A stretch of DNA of 52,566 nt from NCBI GenBank assembly GCA_009780825.1, contig WQZH01000015.1, forward strand, positions 1-52,566. The letters are read 5' to 3'. Shown piece by piece: positions 7,721-15,071 of this stretch. Both the position numbers and the translations under genes were made by a program. The stretch is from Desulfobulbus sp. GTDB lineage: Bacteria > Desulfobacterota > Desulfobulbia > Desulfobulbales > Desulfobulbaceae. Numbering within the stretch: the stretch's first letter is position 1; each line of letters starts with the position of its first letter. Under the pieces are notes generated by a model. The model saw only the letters and a list, made by a program, of their open reading frames with translations. It ran no database searches and was not told the origin of the DNA.

Positions 7721-9463
7721 CTAGGGTAGGAGGGCGAAGAAGTCGGTATGTCCATTTTTTGCGGCCAACTGGCGGCTGTTAAGAGCCTCCCGGTTGGTGG
7801 CGTTGGGATTGGCGCCATGGGACAAAAGGACCGTACCGATCTTGGTGTGGCCATTGAGAGCGGCAAACATGAGGGGCGTCCATCCCTCATGGGAGGTACG
7901 ATTGGGATCGGCCTTGCGCGTCAGCAACAGTTGGAGGATTTCGGCATGCCCATTCCAGGCCGCCGCCATCAGGGGCGTGCGGCCATCCTGGTCGGCCAAA
8001 TCGATCTGAGCGCCATGGTCGAGCAGTGTCGCGGCAATGGCGGCATGGCCCCTGACCGCGGCGAAAAAGAGAGCGGTGCAGCCGTCCTTGTTGCGATAAT
8101 TGATGGCCGGGGAGTGCTTGAGCAAGTCATTAACCACCTCCTGCCGACCATTCCAGACGGCGGTCAACAGGGGTGTATCACCAAAATCGTTGCGGCTGTC
8201 AATCGGAAGACCTGCCTGGAGGAGGCGCTGCACCTCGTCGCGATCGCCTGCGGCCACAGCCCGTAGGAGTTCCGTGCTCGGTGGTGCTGCTTTGGCCGGT
8301 GGTGGTGGTGATGGTGGCGCCGCCGCCGCAAGGGCGGGAGGCCTCGCTGGCCGCTGCAGTTGCTTGATGACAGCATGATCATTAACCAAATAGCGGGCGA
8401 GGTTGTTCGCCGCTGCCTTGGCGATGAGAGCGGCGACTTCGTCTTGGAATTCTGATGAAGCTGCATCAGGTCGGCCCGAGGCTGGCGGGTTGGCTTCGAG
8501 CACCGTCGCGATTGTAGCTTCAGGAGCATCCTGAATCAACCACTGAGTGATCCCAACTCCGATCAGGAGGACAAGAGCAAGGACGAGCCAGCGAAAGGCA
8601 AGGTGGTCCGATTGTGGCAGAGCCGGTGTATTATTTGTTCGTTTAAGTGATGTTGGCGATGCGGGGAGAGGCTTGGTGGTGGTAGGTACAAATTTGGCTA
8701 CCTTATTCATACAGACACCATTGATCGTTGTTAGGCCGAGATGTTGCCCGAAGTAGAGAGCAATATCAGCAAGATGGAGAATGTCACTCGGGAGGGCATC
8801 AGAGAGCGTCTGAATCTGTTCCACAGCCTCGGGCGTGAACAGTGGCGCACCCTGGTGGCCAGCGTAGCGTAGTCGGTGGTTGATGAGCGCACCGGTGTCT
8901 GCGCTGGCGAGAGGGCGCAACGTAACTTCAACCACATTGCGACTGGCAAAGATTTGCGGGGTCGCGGCGTGGCAGCATGCAAGCGGCTTGATTCCGACAA
9001 AGAGGAGGATACAGGGACAGGCCTGGGCGGTGGTCACCGCATGCCATTGCAGGAGTTCGGCCAACTCTGAAGGCTTCTGCTCGTCAGTATGGTCGATGGC
9101 GATGACTGGAGGAGGTTGCTGACGGACATCGTGCTGTTGGTAGCTCGCGGCATGCGCTTCCAGTGCTTGGCGAACCGAAATCAACAGGCTGGGAGCATCG
9201 TCTTGCCGGGCTTGGTCAATGCTGTACCAGTGGCGTCCGCCGAGGCGGTTGGCGGCTAGATATCGAAGAAGAGCAGTCGTGCCGCTGCCGTCCTGACCGG
9301 CCAAAAAGAGGAGAGCCTCATCTTGTCCAAGTTGGGCACTAAGCCAATCTTTCGCACCACGGGCGGCACTGGTCAGGTAGAAAAACGCCGGATCCGATGA
9401 TGACGTGAATGGCAACCGATCAAGCAAAAAGTGCCTGAGATGTGCGGGAATCGAATCCTGCAT
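7721..9463 (-). CDS. GspA/ExeA-like ATPase domain with degenerate Walker A, fused to ankyrin repeats
   Basis: A 580-residue single-pass membrane protein. Residues 10-250 resemble the ExeA/GspA AAA domain (an L.R.PF..S.DP.F.YL N-terminus), which in type II secretion binds ATP and helps assemble the secretin through peptidoglycan. The P-loop at 56-63 reads GQDGSGTT, so the invariant Lys is Thr62; the Walker B-like VIAIDHTDE (D124) is kept. One TM segment lies at about 290-310, then a Pro/Ala-rich linker, then five to six ankyrin repeats from about 400 to the end (GDTPLLTAVWNGR, GRTPLMAAAWNGH, GWTPLMFAALNGH). The usual GspA peptidoglycan-binding C-terminus is absent. Its ATG overlaps the stop of the OmpA-type lipoprotein gene (TGATG), so the two are cotranslated. 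The ankyrins would be extracytoplasmic if the ATPase is cytoplasmic. Its function is unknown. Confidence 0.8.
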   Translation of the reverse strand: MQDSIPAHLRHFLLDRLPFTSSSDPAFFYLTSAARGAKDWLSAQLGQDEALLFLAGQDGSGTTALLRYLAANRLGGRHWYSIDQARQDDAPSLLISVRQALEAHAASYQQHDVRQQPPPVIAIDHTDEQKPSELAELLQWHAVTTAQACPCILLFVGIKPLACCHAATPQIFASRNVVEVTLRPLASADTGALINHRLRYAGHQGAPLFTPEAVEQIQTLSDALPSDILHLADIALYFGQHLGLTTINGVCMNKVAKFVPTTTKPLPASPTSLKRTNNTPALPQSDHLAFRWLVLALVLLIGVGITQWLIQDAPEATIATVLEANPPASGRPDAASSEFQDEVAALIAKAAANNLARYLVNDHAVIKQLQRPARPPALAAAAPPSPPPPAKAAPPSTELLRAVAAGDRDEVQRLLQAGLPIDSRNDFGDTPLLTAVWNGRQEVVNDLLKHSPAINYRNKDGCTALFFAAVRGHAAIAATLLDHGAQIDLADQDGRTPLMAAAWNGHAEILQLLLTRKADPNRTSHEGWTPLMFAALNGHTKIGTVLLSHGANPNATNREALNSRQLAAKNGHTDFFALLP

Positions 9464-9966
9464 CAGTTTTCGACTATGACCTCTACTCGGCGGTTTTGGG
9501 CTCGTCCTTCGGGGTTGTCTGTTCCGTCCGGATGAGTATTGGCGGCGATGGGCACAGTCATGCCCAGGCCATTGACCTTCATTCGCTCCCTGGCCACGCC
9601 ACTGAAGACGAGCGCGCGGGCAACGTTTTCGGCCCGGCGCTGGGAAAGCATAAGATTGTACTCAGAGGTGCCCAAGCTATCGGTATGTCCTTCGATCGTC
9701 AGGTTGCGGCTGTCTATGCCCCGCTTATTGAGGATAGTCGCGATCCCCTGCATTTTAGTTTGACTGTCGGTCCGCAGTTGATCGCTGTTAAAATCAAAGA
9801 GCAGCACCTCCGGGAAATTAATCTCAACGCCCCTGGCAGTCTCCATGGCAATGAGATCGAGTTTTTTTGCTTCATCGATGATCATCCTGTTTTGCGCGCT
9901 CCGATCCATTGCACACCCGGAGACAACAAGCAGGCAACAGATCAAACCGAAAAGGGCTCTCTTCAT
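9463..9966 (-). CDS. OmpA-family (Pal-like) lipoprotein
   Basis: A 167-residue lipoprotein with signal MKRALFGLICCLLVVSGC (lipobox VSGC, Cys18) and a C-terminal OmpA peptidoglycan-binding domain from about residue 50. Landmarks are LLFDFNSDQL, IEGHTDSLG, YNLMLSQRRAENVARAL and the terminal NRRVEVIVEN with the Asp/Arg pair that holds meso-diaminopimelate. It should sit in the outer membrane and grip the cell wall. It is the first gene of a two-gene operon with the GspA-ankyrin protein and could supply the wall-binding function which that protein lacks. A good sigma-70 promoter lies about 95 bp upstream. Confidence 0.9.
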   Translation of the reverse strand: MKRALFGLICCLLVVSGCAMDRSAQNRMIIDEAKKLDLIAMETARGVEINFPEVLLFDFNSDQLRTDSQTKMQGIATILNKRGIDSRNLTIEGHTDSLGTSEYNLMLSQRRAENVARALVFSGVARERMKVNGLGMTVPIAANTHPDGTDNPEGRAQNRRVEVIVEN

Positions 9967-10059
9967 AATTTCGACTCCGACAAATTGTGGTGATTTCCTT
10001 TGCTGTTCGCCTCAGAGGTCTGGGCGAAGCATATTCGAACGGTGAATCTGTATTGTGAA

Positions 10060-10088
10060 TAAATACTATTGCGGGGACTCACTGTCAA
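10060..10088 (-). promoter_or_regulatory. Sigma-70 promoter of the OmpA/ankyrin operon
   Basis: On the minus strand a perfect TTGACA (10088-10083) and TATTTA (10065-10060) are 17 bp apart, placing the start about 85 bp before the lipoprotein ATG. Confidence 0.65.
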
Positions 10089-10443
10089 CTCAAGTTTCTG
10101 GCCTGTTTCGGCTGCAAGAGCCAGGTGGTTTCCACCACCCTCGCGTCGGTCGCCTTCCTGCTTGAATAGACGGCAGGGGCGGCTATCGGAGCAGAGCCGG
10201 ATGAAGGAAAATCCGGGTCAGAGCCGGTATCTGGACAGAACGGTCGGTAAACAGCAAATCCTTGCAAGCTGTCTCTTTTATTTTGCCGAGTTATCGGCAT
10301 CAAGTTTCCTGTGATTCCCAGAGGATCAAGGGAAAAAGTACATCGCCAACAACCAACCTTTGGATTGTTTTTTTTCGATAATTCCAATTATTTCATATGA
10401 CTATTATGCAGACCCGAATCCATCGCTCCCAACGGTTGCTGCA
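10089..10443. other. Intergenic stretch without a recognisable gene
   Basis: About 355 bp between bioG and the OmpA-operon promoter. A 100-codon leftward frame crosses it, but its composition and start do not look genic. It contains a short inverted repeat, GGTGG/CCACC, near 10120-10140. I see no riboswitch or RNA that I can name. Confidence 0.4.
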
Positions 10444-11103
10444 TTAAGGCGGTGGCAGCAGGTCGCGCCAGTCGGCAAGGTAATAAAACGGAAAGTGCGG
10501 CCAGGCGGTAACGTCGCCGCGGCCTTTGCCCCAGGCCCGCAGTTGATTGCGGCCGGAAAAGATGCGGTCACGGCTGGTGATGAGCGCGCGGGAGTAGATA
10601 TCGTCCCCCGGTCCCGAGCGGAGGAAGGCGTCACGGCAGGCGGCCATTTCATCCCGCAGGCCGGAGAGAGTCCGTTGCGGCCGATGCGCCAAGAATCGGG
10701 CCAACTGGCCTGGATCATCGAACATGTCCCGCTGGAAGGCATCAAGCACCGCTGAGCTGAAATGGTCGAGCATGGCGTTGTAGATGCCTGGAGGGATGCC
10801 GCGCTGCTGGTCGACCGGCAGCAGGGTGCCGCCGATGGCGGTGCTCGAGGCGAAGGCGGCACCCCGGCCAGCAAGCAGATGGCTGGCCATCCATACTCCC
10901 ATGGACCAAGCCACGAGGTGTACATGCTGGTAGCCGGCGAAGTCTTTAAGATCGATCGGATCCAGTTTCCGGTAATCAAAGAACATGCAGAGATCAAGAT
11001 CGGCGGCGGGCGGCTCACGAAACGGGGTCGGGTCCATGCCCCAGCCACAGAAGAAAAGGATGCATTCCCGGCGTTGATGGCGGTGCAGCCAAGCGGTTTG
11101 CAT
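10444..11103 (-). CDS. bioG: Pimeloyl-[ACP] methyl ester esterase BioG
   Basis: A 219-residue alpha/beta hydrolase of the BioG (DUF452) family, which frees pimeloyl-ACP from its methyl ester and so ends the disguised fatty-acid phase of biotin synthesis. It replaces BioH in many bacteria. The typical N-terminal FFCGWGMD and the nucleophile elbow AWSMGVW are present. The protein starts 4 bp after the stop of bioF, the enzyme that uses its product, which fixes the pathway assignment. BioC is not in the window. The last residues (YYLADWRDLLPPP) match the family's usual length. Confidence 0.9.
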   Translation of the reverse strand: MQTAWLHRHQRRECILFFCGWGMDPTPFREPPAADLDLCMFFDYRKLDPIDLKDFAGYQHVHLVAWSMGVWMASHLLAGRGAAFASSTAIGGTLLPVDQQRGIPPGIYNAMLDHFSSAVLDAFQRDMFDDPGQLARFLAHRPQRTLSGLRDEMAACRDAFLRSGPGDDIYSRALITSRDRIFSGRNQLRAWGKGRGDVTAWPHFPFYYLADWRDLLPPP

Positions 11104-11107
11104 GCGA

Positions 11108-12289
11108 TCAGTCCACTGCGGTCTTGATGACCGCAGGCAGGGGAGCCAGTTGTTCCCAGTCCATGGCCGCGTTCAGGGAGAGCCGCAGCCGCGAGGTGCC
11201 GGCCGGAACCGTGGGCGGCCGCACCGCCTTGACCCAGTATCCGGCCGCGCAGATCCGCTCGGCCGCGGCCACCGCTTTGGCCGCATCACCGATGATAACC
11301 GGCACGATGTTGGAGCTGCCCATGGTCTGCAGGCCGAGTTCGCTCAATTCCCGGCGCAGCCGTTGGGCCAGTTCCGCGACCTTGGCCCGTTCCTGGCGCA
11401 TCTGCGGAATCCGGCGCAGGACTGTCTCCAGCCAATGGATTGATACCGGCGGCAGGCCGGTGGAGAAAATCTGCGGCCGGGCCGTGTTGATCAGGGTGTC
11501 GACCAGCAGCCTGCTGCCGACCACAAAAGCGCCCTGACCGCCATAGGCCTTGCCGAAGGTGCCGGCCAATATCTCAATGGCATGGTGCACGCCCTGCTCC
11601 TCGGCGAGCCCGCAGCCGCTGTCCCCCCGTATGCCGGCACCATGCGCCTCGTCGACGTAGAGCGCGGCCCGGAACCGGTCCTTGATCCGCACCAGTTCGG
11701 CGAGGTCGGCCGTATCGCCGTCCATGCTGAAAATCGATTCGGTGACGATGAAGACCTGACGAAAACGATCCCGGTCCCTGGTCAGGATGTGCTCGACGGC
11801 TTGAATATCGAGGTGGGGGTAGCGGATAACCTTGGCCAAGGACAGACGCATGCCGTCGATCAGGCTGGCGTGGCAGAGCTTGTCAGCAAGGATCAGGTCC
11901 TGCTTGCCGGCCAGCGCCGGCAGGATGCCGACGTTGAGGTGATAGCCGGAATTGAACACCAGGGCCGCTTCGGTTCCGTACAGGGCGCTCATCTCCCGTT
12001 CCAATTCGGCATAGGGCCGGGTATTGCCGGTCATCAGCCGCGAGGCGGTGCTGCCCAGGCCATAGCGGGCCAGCAGGTTCTCGCTATCCTGCTGGCCATA
12101 AAAATCCGCGAGCATCTCCTGGTTGGCGGCCAGCCCCAGGTAGTCGTTGCCGGCCAGATTGAGATATCTGCGACCGCCGATCTCAATGCGGCCGCGCTCA
12201 AGATGGGTGACCGGCACCAGTTGCCGCCGCTGTCCCTGCCGCTCGATCCCGGCCAGTTGCTCAGCCAGATGCCGGCTGAAATCCGTCAT
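11108..12289 (-). CDS. bioF: 8-amino-7-oxononanoate synthase BioF
   Basis: A 393-residue PLP-dependent enzyme that condenses pimeloyl-ACP (or -CoA) with L-alanine to give 8-amino-7-oxononanoate, the first ring-precursor step of biotin synthesis. Landmarks are NDYLGLA and the GSTASRLMTGN stretch, HASLIDGMRLS, the cofactor-binding DEAHGAG and the PLP lysine in TFGKAYGGQG. The start is the ATG at 12289: GGAGAGCATCC precedes it, and it overlaps the stop of the upstream selenoprotein gene (ATGA). A longer open frame continues upstream, but that is the selenoprotein gene read out of frame. bioG follows after 4 bp. Confidence 0.95.
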   Translation of the reverse strand: MTDFSRHLAEQLAGIERQGQRRQLVPVTHLERGRIEIGGRRYLNLAGNDYLGLAANQEMLADFYGQQDSENLLARYGLGSTASRLMTGNTRPYAELEREMSALYGTEAALVFNSGYHLNVGILPALAGKQDLILADKLCHASLIDGMRLSLAKVIRYPHLDIQAVEHILTRDRDRFRQVFIVTESIFSMDGDTADLAELVRIKDRFRAALYVDEAHGAGIRGDSGCGLAEEQGVHHAIEILAGTFGKAYGGQGAFVVGSRLLVDTLINTARPQIFSTGLPPVSIHWLETVLRRIPQMRQERAKVAELAQRLRRELSELGLQTMGSSNIVPVIIGDAAKAVAAAERICAAGYWVKAVRPPTVPAGTSRLRLSLNAAMDWEQLAPLPAVIKTAVD

Positions 12290-12633
12290 GGATGCTCTCC
12301 TGCAATCCGGGCATACAGACGTTCGTTGAACCCCACCAGGAGTCGGTCGCCAATCCGCAGAGTTGGCGCCCGCAGATTGCCGGTCCTGCCCAGGGTCGCG
12401 GCCAAAATCGCCGCCTTGTCGTCGGTGCGGGGATCGAAAATCTGCTCCTGTGTGCCCTTGGCCACCACAATCTCCCTGGCATCTGCCAGTACCTGCCAGG
12501 CCGCCTCGCCGGTCAGCGGCGTCTTTCTGGCATCGTCGATCCGCACCGGCGTCATCGCGTTTTTGTGCAGCACATCCTGTGCCTTGCCGGATGAGGCTCA
12601 GCCCTTTCTCAGATACGCCCAATCAATCTGCAT
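12286..12633 (-). CDS. ArsC-family selenoprotein (in-frame UGA at codon 12)
   Basis: The reading frame begins with ATG at 12633, preceded by GGAGGGAACG, and encodes MQIDWAYLRKG, a TGA at 12600-12598, then ASSGKAQDVLHKNAMTPVRI and onward to a second TGA at 12286, 115 residues in all. The part after the UGA contains MTPVRIDDARKTPL, EIVVAKGTQ and TGNLRAPTLRIGDRLLVGFN, typical of ArsC-family (seleno)proteins, where RKG-[CU]-x-S at this position carries the redox-active residue. So the TGA most likely encodes selenocysteine, not stop. A small hairpin with GG in its loop follows 15 nt later (possible SECIS). The usual second Cys after the Sec (as in UTSC) is Ser here. A start after the TGA would lose the active site. 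It overlaps bioF by 4 bp. Its reductase or thioredoxin-like role is inferred. Confidence 0.82.
12570..12582 (-). promoter_or_regulatory. Candidate bacterial SECIS hairpin
   Basis: On the minus strand GCACA-GGA-TGTGC forms a 5-bp stem with GG in its apical loop, beginning 15 nt after the UGA. Bacterial SECIS elements bound by SelB lie inside the coding region just after UGA and carry G residues in the loop. The stem is short, and no folding calculation was done. Confidence 0.5.
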
Positions 12634-12689
12634 CGTTCCCTCCACCTTTTGGGTCAACCTTGCGTTGTTGTTCACGGTAATGGATGGTT

Positions 12690-12718
12690 ATTATAGTCGC
12701 GGATCAGACTCGTCACCA
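12690..12718 (-). promoter_or_regulatory. Possible promoter of the selenoprotein-bioFG operon
   Basis: A perfect TATAAT on the minus strand (12695-12690) lies 57 bp before the selenoprotein ATG. The sequence 17 bp upstream (TGGTGA) is a poor -35. Confidence 0.35.
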
Positions 12719-12806
12719 CAGTATTTTCGGTATGATTGCCTCTTCCCCGCAAGAGGGAAATCCGCTATAGACATCGACATCCGTATCCCGACAAGGAGAG
12801 AGCGCC

Positions 12807-13247
12807 ATGACCACCCCGACAGATCTTCCCGGACCGCAGGGCGAACTGCTCCTGCGCACCATGCCCATGCCCGCCGACACCAGCTTCAACGGCGATATCT
12901 TCGGCGGCTGGATCATGTCGCAGATGGATCTGGCCGGCAGCATGATGGCCAAGGAGGTGAGCCGGACCCGCACCACCACCGTGGCCGTGGAAGGCATGAA
13001 ATTCATCAAGCCGGTCCGGGTGGGCGACGTGGTCTGTTGCTATGGCCGGGTCAAACGGGTGGGAACCACCTCGATCACCATCATGCTCGAGGTTTGGGTA
13101 CGGCCGATCCTCCACGCAGGCAGGGGCCGCTTCACCACCTTCAAGGTGACGGAGGCGGCATTCACCTACGTGGCTGTCGACCAGGAGGGCAAAAAACAAC
13201 CGATCGACAAGACGCGGCTGGGCCCGGCGGCAGACAGCGGGGATTGA
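12807..13247 (+). CDS. Acyl-CoA thioesterase, YciA-like
   Basis: A 146-residue hotdog-fold thioesterase that hydrolyses acyl-CoAs to free acids and CoA. The YciA/BACH signature FNGDIFGGWIMSQMDLAGSM is at residues 28-47, followed by AVEGMKFIKPVRVGDVV, the acyl-CoA binding strand, and the FTTFKVTEAAFTYVAVD strand near the end. The ATG has AAGGAGAGAGCGCC upstream. It is transcribed away from the selenoprotein-bio operon. The preferred chain length cannot be read from the sequence. Confidence 0.9.
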   Translation: MTTPTDLPGPQGELLLRTMPMPADTSFNGDIFGGWIMSQMDLAGSMMAKEVSRTRTTTVAVEGMKFIKPVRVGDVVCCYGRVKRVGTTSITIMLEVWVRPILHAGRGRFTTFKVTEAAFTYVAVDQEGKKQPIDKTRLGPAADSGD

Positions 13248-13444
13248 CGCCCGATCAAGCGGATGCTGCCTCAATCCGTTGCCGCCTGTCGCCGGCACGC
13301 AACGATTTTGCCGCGCCTGTCTTGCGCCGCTGGGAAAAAACAGATTGCCGCGTCGCGACTCTGCATCATTGGATCCGCTAGCGGTAATCCCGCAAAGTAG
13401 CGCCGGAATGCCGTTAGCTTGCTGAGTACACCCAAGGAACACTC

Positions 13445-13972
13445 ATGAGAGCGCAATCAAGCTTTTTAGCCGAGTTCAAGCAAGCCTTTAACAAGGAGGT
13501 CGGGCAAAAGGTTCATTGGTTTGGAGGGCAAGTCGCAGAGAATTGCGCTGCGTTTGTATCTCCTTACCCATGCCGACGTGCAGTTGGCGTAAGGACAACA
13601 GAAAGGTTCGAACTTGGCGACGCATCCGTATCTTACTTGGGCTGGAAGGTCATCATCGAGTTTGATAGCAAGGGACTGTCCCCATCCAACATCCTCAAAT
13701 ACTGGCCGTACTTGCGCGGCGAACTAAATATCAAACCTGCGCAACCCATCATTTTCTGCCACTTTTCTGATTGGTGTAGCTGGGCAACCAGCCGAGATTT
13801 GTGGGAGTGGACTCTCTCACGCATGCAGGCTGACCAAGAACTGCGGGTTGAGATCAAGGGAAAACAGTTCGATCATGGAGGTTCCGATCAATCGCTCCGT
13901 GCATCTAGCATATCTTCTGCCATTAAATGGATCGCTTCAGTTGCAAGAGCAGACCGTGGGGGAGCAGTCTAA
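13445..13972 (+). CDS. Hypothetical protein
   Basis: A 175-residue soluble protein without a family I can name. The centre contains VIIEFDSKGLSPSNILKYW and then PIIFCHFSDW, an alternation of strands and helices with an acidic-Lys arrangement (E-x-D-x-K) that loosely recalls restriction-endonuclease-like folds; this is speculation. AAGGAACACTC precedes the ATG. It stands alone between the thioesterase and the YqiA-like hydrolase, and its base composition is more AT-rich than either neighbour, which hints at transfer. Confidence 0.6.
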   Translation: MRAQSSFLAEFKQAFNKEVGQKVHWFGGQVAENCAAFVSPYPCRRAVGVRTTERFELGDASVSYLGWKVIIEFDSKGLSPSNILKYWPYLRGELNIKPAQPIIFCHFSDWCSWATSRDLWEWTLSRMQADQELRVEIKGKQFDHGGSDQSLRASSISSAIKWIASVARADRGGAV

Positions 13973-14043
13973 ACATACCGTAAGATCCGATTTAAAAAAC
14001 AGGTTGCCGACCAAGAGGGATGCGGTATAACCGGGCCAGATCC

Positions 14044-14079
14044 GGTATCCCGGCGCCTCCGTTTTCCGGCCGGGATACC
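14044..14079. repeat. Inverted repeat before the YqiA-like gene
   Basis: The perfect 11-bp arms GGTATCCCGGC/GCCGGGATACC enclose a 14-nt loop, 30 bp upstream of the next gene. No T-run follows, so it is not a classical terminator. It might be an mRNA leader structure or a REP-type repeat. Confidence 0.5.
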
Positions 14080-14109
14080 TGCGCCCTCCTCCAGCCGTAA
14101 GGAATCCGC

Positions 14110-14604
14110 ATGCCCGCCGCCCCGTTCCCGCCTCCGGTCACCGCCCTCTTTCTCCACGGTCTCGATTCCTCCACCAGAGGCACCAAGGCCCAATGGTTTC
14201 GCGCCCACTTTCCCCAGGTCGGCATGCGGGATTACGACGGCGATCTTGATCGTCGGCTCGCTCAATTGGAAGAGCAGACAGCTGGAGGCGAGCGGCTGAT
14301 CTTGGTGGGGTCGAGCTTCGGGGGCCTGATGGCCGCCTGTTTTGCCGCCCGCCATTCCAAGAGTTGCCAACGGCTTGTGCTGCTAGCGCCGGCCCTTAAT
14401 TTCAATGGGTATCAACCGCCTCCTGCCCCCCTCACCGTTCCCACGCTTCTGGTGATCGGCGCCAACGACACGGTCTGCCTGCCGGAACTGGTCATTCCGC
14501 TGGCGCGGGCCACGTTTGCCAATCTGGAGGTGCGGATCGAGGACGACGATCACCTGCTCCACCGCACCTTTTCCCGCCTCGACTGGTCCACCCTGCTCAC
14601 CTGA
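14110..14604 (+). CDS. YqiA-like alpha/beta-fold esterase
   Basis: A 164-residue small alpha/beta hydrolase of the YqiA/UPF0227 type. The strand ALFLHGLDSS follows the N-terminus (oxyanion region), the nucleophile elbow is LVGSSFGGLMAA (Ser at the centre of G-S-S-F-G), the acid is in VIGANDTVC and the catalytic His in DDDHLLHR near the C-terminus. Proteins of this group are cytoplasmic carboxylesterases with uncertain natural substrates. The ATG at 14110 is preceded by AAGGAATCCGC. Confidence 0.85.
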   Translation: MPAAPFPPPVTALFLHGLDSSTRGTKAQWFRAHFPQVGMRDYDGDLDRRLAQLEEQTAGGERLILVGSSFGGLMAACFAARHSKSCQRLVLLAPALNFNGYQPPPAPLTVPTLLVIGANDTVCLPELVIPLARATFANLEVRIEDDDHLLHRTFSRLDWSTLLT

Positions 14605-15071
14605 GCACGGGTACAGGCCGGCCCAGGCTCCATTGCATTCAGATCCTCGTCTGTCGATCTCAAGATGACCCTGACCGATAGCAAAACCGGGCAGATAATC
14701 CGTGAAAAGGAATTGTCGACACCCAACGACATCCGGCCCACGTCCTGGACCTTCGTCTCTACCGACGCATACATCCCAAAGGATGCGGGCAGCTCAGTGC
14801 AGACATCGCCGCCGTTGTGCCGCAGTGACCACAGAATCGCCGGCGTGGCGGCCGAGAAAACGAAGAGGTCTTGAAACATGGCCACAACACAAGCAAATTC
14901 TAGAACATTTTAATATTCACTTTTTGCTAAGAAATTCTAATGCGGTTTAATTATGGGACGTTACTATTTTTCTTGATCTCTGCTACCCGCGTAGGATGGT
15001 GGAGGGAATCAAGGCTTATCCCGCACAAATCATAAAAGTGCTTTCAAAATTAAAATGATCTAACACTCAAT
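14605..15071. other. Intergenic stretch, possible gene remnant
   Basis: About 465 bp. Between 14632 and 14875 a rightward frame without a good start reads like protein (MTLTDSKTGQIIREKELS) and may be the remnant of a secreted-protein gene; an opposite 111-codon frame covers the same bases. From 14880 on the DNA turns AT-rich and probably holds the promoter of the lysozyme-inhibitor gene. I cannot name any product. Confidence 0.35.

Noticed and set aside
10085..10387. 100-codon leftward frame upstream of the OmpA operon
   Set aside because: It runs through the operon's promoter, lacks a ribosome site and has no protein-like composition.
14550..14885. 111-codon leftward frame overlapping the YqiA-like gene end
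   Set aside because: Overlaps a well-supported gene; the opposite strand looks more protein-like, but neither is convincing.
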